Of a DNA stretch of 34,253 nt, positions 30,047-34,253 are shown piece after piece; position 1 is the first letter of the stretch, and every line of letters begins with the position of its first letter. Where the stretch lies: the NCBI GenBank assembly GCA_964429355.1, contig CAYSCH010000056.1:1-34253 (forward strand), given 5' to 3'. This stretch comes from JAAYAY01 sp964429355 (GTDB lineage: Bacteria; Planctomycetota; Planctomycetia; Pirellulales; Thermoguttaceae). The notes under the pieces were generated by a model. It did no database searches. It saw only the letters and a program-made list of their open reading frames with translations, and was not told where the DNA came from. Position numbers and translations under genes: made by a program.

Positions 30047-31185
30047 TGGCTCGGCTCCTTGGCGAGGGCAACAATCCGGTCAATCGCTTCGACCAGGGTG
30101 AACTTGGTCGTGAACTGGCGTAGCTGGTCGATCTCGGCTACCTTCGACAACAACCCGGCCTCACGCAGGCGGTAAAGCTGCTGGATCATCCACTTCTGAT
30201 CCCAGAGCAACCACCTGTGAAGCGGCCCATCAACGAGCCGCTCGAACGAATACATCCCCGGCTCAGGGAACTCCAAGTGGAGAACGTAGGCGAACGATGC
30301 CAAGCTCCCCTCTCTAAGGGAGACATTCAGACGAGTGCGAGTGGCCGAGCCGATGCCGAAGGTGCTGTAGGTGCCGACGATGGCAATGCCAATTGACTTC
30401 ACCGATTTGGCTCCAGGAAACTGCTCTTCGATGAAGTCACGGATCTTGTTGCGAGCCACTCCCCCGAACGCCAGCGACGGGTAAACCACGTTCTCGGCGA
30501 CCAAGGGGACGATTTTCTCGGTTCGACACGTCAGGTAGAACAGAGCCTCACCCAAGGCAGAAGACCCGGCCGAAACGGCTGCAAACGGCAGTAGATCACT
30601 GTTCAGAGTGTCGCCGGGAAAGAAACGATTGACGAGATAATTGGCGTACCGTCGCCGAGTCGCCTGTGAATTGAATCGCAGATTGTCGGTCAGGTATTGC
30701 CGAACTTCGTCAATGGAACTGCACTGCACTGCGCCGGGCAACTGCTCAAGTGCTGAGCGTGCCAAGTCCTTGGTGTAGACCCGAAGCTCTGGTTCGGGAA
30801 ACCGAGGGGCGTCGGAGGGTGCGTGTTTCGGCTTGGGTTCCGGCTTCGGCTTCGGTTCCGGCTTTGGCTTTGGCTTCGGTTCCGGCTCGGCGGCAGGCGT
30901 CTTGGGGTCGGGGTCAAAAAGGGTCGGCTGCCGCTGAGTGGTGATGGACGCCAGCCGCAGTTTCACGTCGGTCTGCTTCTTCAACCGGGCGATGCCCTCG
31001 GCGATCTTCTTCCGCACCCAATCCCGAACGGGCGGATCGGCCCCTTCGGCGGCGGCCCACATGGAGCGCAACGTTTCTAGCACGCCAGCCAGGTCGGCGT
31101 CTTCGGTCGATTTCGTGTTGCCAGAGCGACGAGCACCCACTCGAAGTCCTCTCTCTGCGCCCTCGGAGAACTGCACGATTGCCAT
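30043..31185 (-). CDS. BrxA-like protein (DUF1819-like) with an N-terminal extension, 380 aa
   Basis: This is the first gene of the BREX operon, with AAGGAGCGGA before ATG 31185. Residues about 136-375 fit the BrxA/DUF1819 pattern: a helical start, LRFNSQATRRRYANYLVNRFFPGD (about 176-195) where Ser-x-x-Thr-x-x-Arg and the Arg-Phe are typical, and a final helical part with REAGLL. BrxA is a DNA-binding accessory protein of about 200 residues. Here it carries about 95 extra N-terminal residues, then a linker of Pro-Lys repeats (residues 100-121). The extra domain contains RDWVRKKIAEGIARLKK and QPTLFDPD and is unlike anything I can name. The BrxA assignment rests on pattern and position. Confidence 0.6.
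   Translation of the reverse strand: MAIVQFSEGAERGLRVGARRSGNTKSTEDADLAGVLETLRSMWAAAEGADPPVRDWVRKKIAEGIARLKKQTDVKLRLASITTQRQPTLFDPDPKTPAAEPEPKPKPKPEPKPKPEPKPKHAPSDAPRFPEPELRVYTKDLARSALEQLPGAVQCSSIDEVRQYLTDNLRFNSQATRRRYANYLVNRFFPGDTLNSDLLPFAAVSAGSSALGEALFYLTCRTEKIVPLVAENVVYPSLAFGGVARNKIRDFIEEQFPGAKSVKSIGIAIVGTYSTFGIGSATRTRLNVSLREGSLASFAYVLHLEFPEPGMYSFERLVDGPLHRWLLWDQKWMIQQLYRLREAGLLSKVAEIDQLRQFTTKFTLVEAIDRIVALAKEPSQ
30826..30889 (-). repeat. Hexanucleotide-like tandem repeat coding a Pro-Lys linker
   Basis: Imperfect repeats of GGCTTC/GGTTCC (plus strand) encode the PKPKPEPKPK linker of the BrxA-like protein. Such repeats can change copy number by slippage in steps of 6 bases, altering linker length without a frameshift. 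Confidence 0.7.
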
Positions 31186-32025
31186 TCCGCTCCTTCAGAC
31201 CCGGCTGCTACCCTCTTCGGGTCCTGCGGCGGCCGTAGATGGTGGCCGACATCGCTCCCATCACTGCCGAATACCAATATGACGCACGAGTTTACTCCTT
31301 CCGACGTGCATTCGCAAGCATTCTCGACCCCGTAAGTGCCAATCCAGAAACGATTTGGCGAAAGTTCACGTTTCTGCCTCTCCAAGGGTCTTGCCTGGCT
31401 TCCCTGACCCGCAAAAGTGTCTCTTCTCGGCGGCCAAACTGGTCAAGATACCACGGGCATCGTCCAAATCATGTCCAATCTGGTCGGATTTTCTGGTGGG
31501 GGTAACTAAAGACGGGCGATTGCTTGGAGAACCCCGCCTGAAGTGGTAGACTGCCGGAAAGTCTGGGGGAGGAAAAAGTCGGTTGGCCTGCTCTACCGCC
31601 TGAGATCTTGGCAAACTGGTTTCGCTGGATCGGGTTGGTCCATGGGTGGATTTCGACGAAAAGCCGGGTCAGCAACATCGGCCACGAGGTAGCCCAGTAC
31701 AACATCGACCTTGACCGAGCCAAGCTGCCGTCCCCGATGCCCCCAACTTCTCCGATGATTGCCAGAAGACAAACTAGAACGTCGGATCGGTTGAACAAGA
31801 TCCGCTTCACAGGAGCGATGACCATCGACCGCAATGATTTCACGAATTTGCCCGAGCTTTGCCGGCTGCCCGAAGAGGCTCAGGCCAACATCTCAAACCC
31901 GACCGTGCGTTTGCGGCGGTTCGGGCTGATCTACCTGCGGATGGGGACAAGACGATTTATCGGAGCAAGGACGAGTGGAGCGGGCAGGGGACGCTGTTCT
32001 GAAAGTAGGTGGGGTGACGGAGCAC
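31186..32025. other. Region without a convincing intact gene; possible decayed coding remnant near 31620-32002
   Basis: This is the divergent gap between the BREX operon and the TIR operon, so both promoters should lie in it. In the plus-strand frame ending with TGA 32000-32002, several pieces read like protein (for example LDRVGPWVDFDEKPGQQH near 31625 and LPADGDKTIYRSKDEWSGQG near 31940), but three stop codons interrupt them. Another frame is open from 31608 to 32033 yet is not protein-like throughout. I see a possible old gene, not a working one. Confidence 0.3.
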
Positions 32026-32583
32026 ATGAGTAAACGACGACGACGTAAGAGAGGCAAACAGGAAGCCCAGGTTCCAGTCGCACAGTCGGAACAGATAGCA
32101 TCCTCCACGACCAATCCGCAAGACCCCGAATGCGAACCCGAGACCGAAGAGCTTTTGGAGTACATGAGTGAGGCGACGTATTTTCAGGAACGAAGCACTC
32201 TTATCGAGATCGAGCAGAAAAGTGCAGATCAGCACGACAAGGCCATCCTGACCATCTCGATGGGCGGGTTGGCTCTGTCCATTACGTTTCTCAAAGAGAT
32301 TGCTCCGGATCCATCCAGGGAGACCTTGATCCTGGTCGGCATCTCGTGGCTGTGTTTTGCCCTGAGCATGCTGGCAATCCTGTTCTCGTTCCTGACAAGC
32401 CAAATTGCATGTCGCCGTCAGCGTGACGTTATTGATGAGCTGTATGCGCACGGAACTCGTGATGCGGAACGCAAAGCGAACAGATGGGCATCCGTGACTC
32501 ATTGGCTGAATGTGTCATCGTATATCCTCGTGTTCCTTGCCGTTAGTTTTCTCGCTGTTTTCAGTTGGCTCAATCTTGGATGA
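32026..32583 (+). CDS. Three-helix membrane protein opening the TIR/micropeptide operon
   Basis: ATG 32026 has GGAG close upstream and starts a very basic N terminus (MSKRRRRKRGKQE). The 185-residue protein then has ERSTLIEIEQKSADQHDKAI followed by a first membrane helix (LTISMGGLALSITFL), a second (LILVGISWLCFALSMLAILF) and a third near the C terminus (YILVFLAVSFLAVFSWL). The Asp-Lys just before helix one and the paired helices recall SLATT-type membrane effectors of bacterial immunity, but I do not claim that family. Its stop TGA sits within the ribosome site of the first micropeptide. It may be the membrane-damaging or sensing part of the operon. Confidence 0.7.
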   Translation: MSKRRRRKRGKQEAQVPVAQSEQIASSTTNPQDPECEPETEELLEYMSEATYFQERSTLIEIEQKSADQHDKAILTISMGGLALSITFLKEIAPDPSRETLILVGISWLCFALSMLAILFSFLTSQIACRRQRDVIDELYAHGTRDAERKANRWASVTHWLNVSSYILVFLAVSFLAVFSWLNLG

Positions 32584-32598
32584 GGAGACGGAAACCGA

Positions 32599-32754
32599 AT
32601 GGACGCAAAGAAGATTCGACAGCAGCTTCAGGGTAGATCGATGAATTTGAAAATCCGGGGTGGCTACGTCCCGCCCAAGCCCCCGGTGACGACTGCCAGG
32701 ATCAAACCCACTTCACCGCCACCGAAAAAGGAAACTGACGAGAAGAGCAATTAG
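32599..32754 (+). CDS. Proline-rich micropeptide 1 (VPPKPPV), 51 aa
   Basis: ATG 32599 follows the membrane-protein stop by 15 bases, with AGGAG upstream. The product is basic and proline-rich with the motif GGYVPPKPPV at residues 21-30 and a charged tail (PPPKKETDEKSN). It has no membrane helix or signal peptide. The same motif recurs in the next three small ORFs, which is the main support for its reality. Polyproline motifs of this kind usually bind a partner protein; the partner is unknown. Confidence 0.6.
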   Translation: MDAKKIRQQLQGRSMNLKIRGGYVPPKPPVTTARIKPTSPPPKKETDEKSN

Positions 32755-32768
32755 ACAAGGAGGAAATC

Positions 32769-32855
32769 ATGGCCCAGAAGCCTCAGCCAAAGCCGGGCAC
32801 CGGCGTGGTTCCACCAAAAGCGCCTCCTGCAAAACCACCGAAACCACCGAAGTAG
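32769..32855 (+). CDS. Proline-rich micropeptide 2, 28 aa
   Basis: A textbook AAGGAGG lies 7 bases before ATG 32769, unusually strong for such a short ORF and the best evidence that it is translated. The 28 residues contain GVVPPKAPP and end with KPPKPPK, so it is a shorter relative of micropeptide 1. Its stop TAG runs into the AGGAG of the next ORF. Confidence 0.55.
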   Translation: MAQKPQPKPGTGVVPPKAPPAKPPKPPK

Positions 32856-32866
32856 GAGCCTCAGCA

Positions 32867-33025
32867 GTGCGTGAGAATAATACAGAACGCTACATCAAAC
32901 AGGATGCACCCGAGAAGTTCGGGTAAGTTCCCCCGAAGCCTCCGGTGGTGGTTGTGAAGAAGAGCGATAACAGCTCCCGTAGCACTAATTCCTCGAAGCC
33001 CGAAGCCCCAAACAATGAGATATGA
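32867..33025 (+). pseudogene. Proline-rich micropeptide 3, interrupted by TAA at the motif
   Basis: GTG 32867 has AGGAG 8 bases upstream and reads 19 codons to TAA 32924-32926. Without that stop the frame continues through VPPKPPVVVVKKSDNSS to TGA 33023-33025, which overlaps the start of micropeptide 4 as ATGA. The TAA stands exactly where micropeptide 1 has TAC (Tyr of GYVPPKPPV). So this was recently an intact 52-residue member of the series, or the stop is a base error or is read through. Confidence 0.6.
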
Positions 33026-33204
33026 AAATGTCGCACGATCATGAGAAGAGAACTACGTTCCTCGAGGGAAGGGTTCCGCCGAAGCTGCCCGTTTCGTTGG
33101 ATCAGCGTGGCGCAGTCCCACCAAAGCCGCCCGTTCAAACGCCGACTGGAACTCCGTCACCACAGACGAGTCAATCCTCGCCACAACCCAGCGGCAGCAA
33201 ATAG
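33022..33204 (+). CDS. Proline-rich micropeptide 4, 60 aa, two motif copies
   Basis: ATG 33022 overlaps the end of the micropeptide 3 frame (ATGA), or translation starts at ATG 33028. The product has two copies of the series motif: GRVPPKLPV (residues 17-24) and GAVPPKPPV (residues 30-38), followed by a Ser/Thr/Gln/Pro-rich tail. It lacks membrane segments. It lies 56 bases upstream of the TIR gene. Confidence 0.6.
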   Translation: MKMSHDHEKRTTFLEGRVPPKLPVSLDQRGAVPPKPPVQTPTGTPSPQTSQSSPQPSGSK

Positions 33205-33260
33205 CTCGGTCTTGTCGAATTCGGTGTGGGCACGACATCATATTCACGAGGAAACAGGCA

Positions 33261-34076
33261 ATGGACGTTCTCATAAGCTGGTCCAAGAGCCAGAGCAAAG
33301 AAATGGCATCGGTGTTCCATGCCTGGCTACCGAGGGTCGTTCCCGGTTTCCACCCCTGGATGTCTACTAAGGACATCACCAAGGGAAAACAGTGGTTCGG
33401 GGAGTTGCAGGGTTTCCTCGGCGACGCTACTTCCTGCGTCATTTGCGTGACAAGTGAAAACGTGCGTTCGCCTTGGCTCTACTATGAGACTGGTGCAATT
33501 GCCACTAAGAAACAGGAGGTACTGGTGTGTCCCTATCTCATCGGCGTTGGAGTCAGCATGATCGCCGATGGTCCGTTGTCGCAATATCAATGTACCGAAG
33601 CGACGAAGGAGGATACATTCAACCTGATTCGGTCGCTGAACAGGGCACTCGCCACACCTCATGACGAGGGCTTACTCTGGGGGAATTTTGAGAGTAGGTG
33701 GCCGGAGTTCGAAGAGGAACTCCATCGAATTCTCGAAATGGAATCTGCTTCACCCGCCGATTTCGTGGAAACAGAAGCTGACATCCTGGCTGGATACAAC
33801 CTTTCTGCGGAAGCAAGGAGGCTGCTTGTTATTGCGGCGAAGACCGATGGACATGTTCTGTATACCCGATCTAGTTCCGGCTGTAACACACAGGCAGGGA
33901 ATCAGGTTTTCAATGTTCCACACAACCCACGATCCGAGGCAATTTGGGAACAAGCGATCAGAGATCTGGTCACTCATGGCCTTCTTGCAGACCGAGGCTA
34001 TAAGGGAGAAGTGTTCAAGGTAACGGCGAAAGGATTCGAAGTGGCTGACCTATTGCAGCATCACGCTGGCGCATAG
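33261..34076 (+). CDS. TIR-domain protein (probable NAD-consuming effector) with C-terminal winged-helix-like domain
   Basis: The first 140 residues are a TIR domain: MDVLISWSKSQS (strand A), FHPWMSTKDITKGKQWFGEL (strand B, BB loop and helix), CVICVTSENVRSPWLYYETG. W72-x3-E76 is the WxxxE motif that holds the catalytic Glu of bacterial TIR NADases, so an active enzyme is likely. Residues about 175-271 form a helical domain ending in a winged-helix-like KGEVFKVTAKGFEVADLL, perhaps a sensing or binding part. ATG 33261 has GAGGAAACA upstream. It ends an operon with a membrane protein and four proline-rich micropeptides, which is not a TIR defence context I know. Confidence 0.85.
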   Translation: MDVLISWSKSQSKEMASVFHAWLPRVVPGFHPWMSTKDITKGKQWFGELQGFLGDATSCVICVTSENVRSPWLYYETGAIATKKQEVLVCPYLIGVGVSMIADGPLSQYQCTEATKEDTFNLIRSLNRALATPHDEGLLWGNFESRWPEFEEELHRILEMESASPADFVETEADILAGYNLSAEARRLLVIAAKTDGHVLYTRSSSGCNTQAGNQVFNVPHNPRSEAIWEQAIRDLVTHGLLADRGYKGEVFKVTAKGFEVADLLQHHAGA

Positions 34077-34096
34077 CAGAAAGCCACAACCGCACC

Positions 34097-34253
34097 ATGA
34101 AACTCCTCTTCCTACACGGCTGGCAATCGACTCCAGGCGGCTTGAAGCCGACCTTCCTCAAGGATCACGGCCACGAGGTCATGAACCCGGCCCTGCCCGA
34201 CGACGATTTCGATGCTGCCGTCCACATTGCCCAAGCCGAGTTCGATCACGGCA
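34097..34253 (+). CDS. Alpha/beta-hydrolase, YqiA-like, cut by the window end
   Basis: The reading frame from ATG 34097 begins MKLLFLHGWQSTPGGLKPTF, the first strand and oxyanion His-Gly of an alpha/beta hydrolase, followed by HEVMNPALPDDDFDAAVHIAQ. This matches small esterases of the YqiA type. The nucleophile (GxSxG) lies beyond the window. It starts 20 bases after the TIR gene but is probably an unrelated housekeeping gene at the edge of the island. Confidence 0.75.
   Translation, partial: MKLLFLHGWQSTPGGLKPTFLKDHGHEVMNPALPDDDFDAAVHIAQAEFDHG

Overview
The window looks like a stretch of a bacterial defence island in a moderately GC-rich genome. Gene style (an exported lipocalin-like protein, many lineage-specific hypotheticals, GTG starts, strong AGGAG ribosome sites) would fit a planctomycete or relative. 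That placement is an impression from sequence style, not a proof. No rRNA, convincing tRNA, integrase, intact transposase or CRISPR array was seen.

Layout: 1-3.65 kb holds ordinary and accessory single genes: a small hypothetical, an HD-domain hydrolase, an exported protein, an AlkA-type DNA glycosylase, and a HEPN-like protein whose start is missing or damaged. 3.65-4.77 kb is non-coding but contains a possible short RNA ending in a 15-bp terminator and a folded leader. 4.77-8.43 kb is a two-gene plus-strand unit: a dynamin/septin-like GTPase with a long acidic insert, followed by a protein with a C-terminal DUF2325-like domain. 8.5-13.7 kb is a minus-strand series of small accessory genes (zinc ribbon, Nudix-like, a wHTH protein without its usual WYL domain, several unrecognised), with a 67-bp duplicated gene tail.

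14.0-31.2 kb is one long minus-strand set. Reading in the direction of transcription from 31.2 kb it runs: BrxA-like with an N-terminal extension, BrxB-like, BrxC/PglY-type ATPase, a DPPY DNA methyltransferase that is not a typical PglX, a membrane-anchored beta-rich protein, PglZ, BrxL, then a putative restriction-nuclease-like protein and a coiled-coil protein. The core (BrxC, PglZ, BrxL) identifies a BREX phage-exclusion system. Start/stop overlaps (ATGA, GTGA) and short gaps argue for one operon. The methyltransferase type and the extra genes do not fit the standard BREX types cleanly.

32.0-34.1 kb is a separate plus-strand operon and, to me, the least explained part: a three-helix membrane protein, then four tiny ORFs in a row that each carry a VPPKPPV-like motif (one interrupted by a TAA at the motif), then a TIR-domain protein with an intact WxxxE motif. 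This may be an undescribed TIR defence system with proline-rich micropeptides. The window ends inside an alpha/beta-hydrolase gene.
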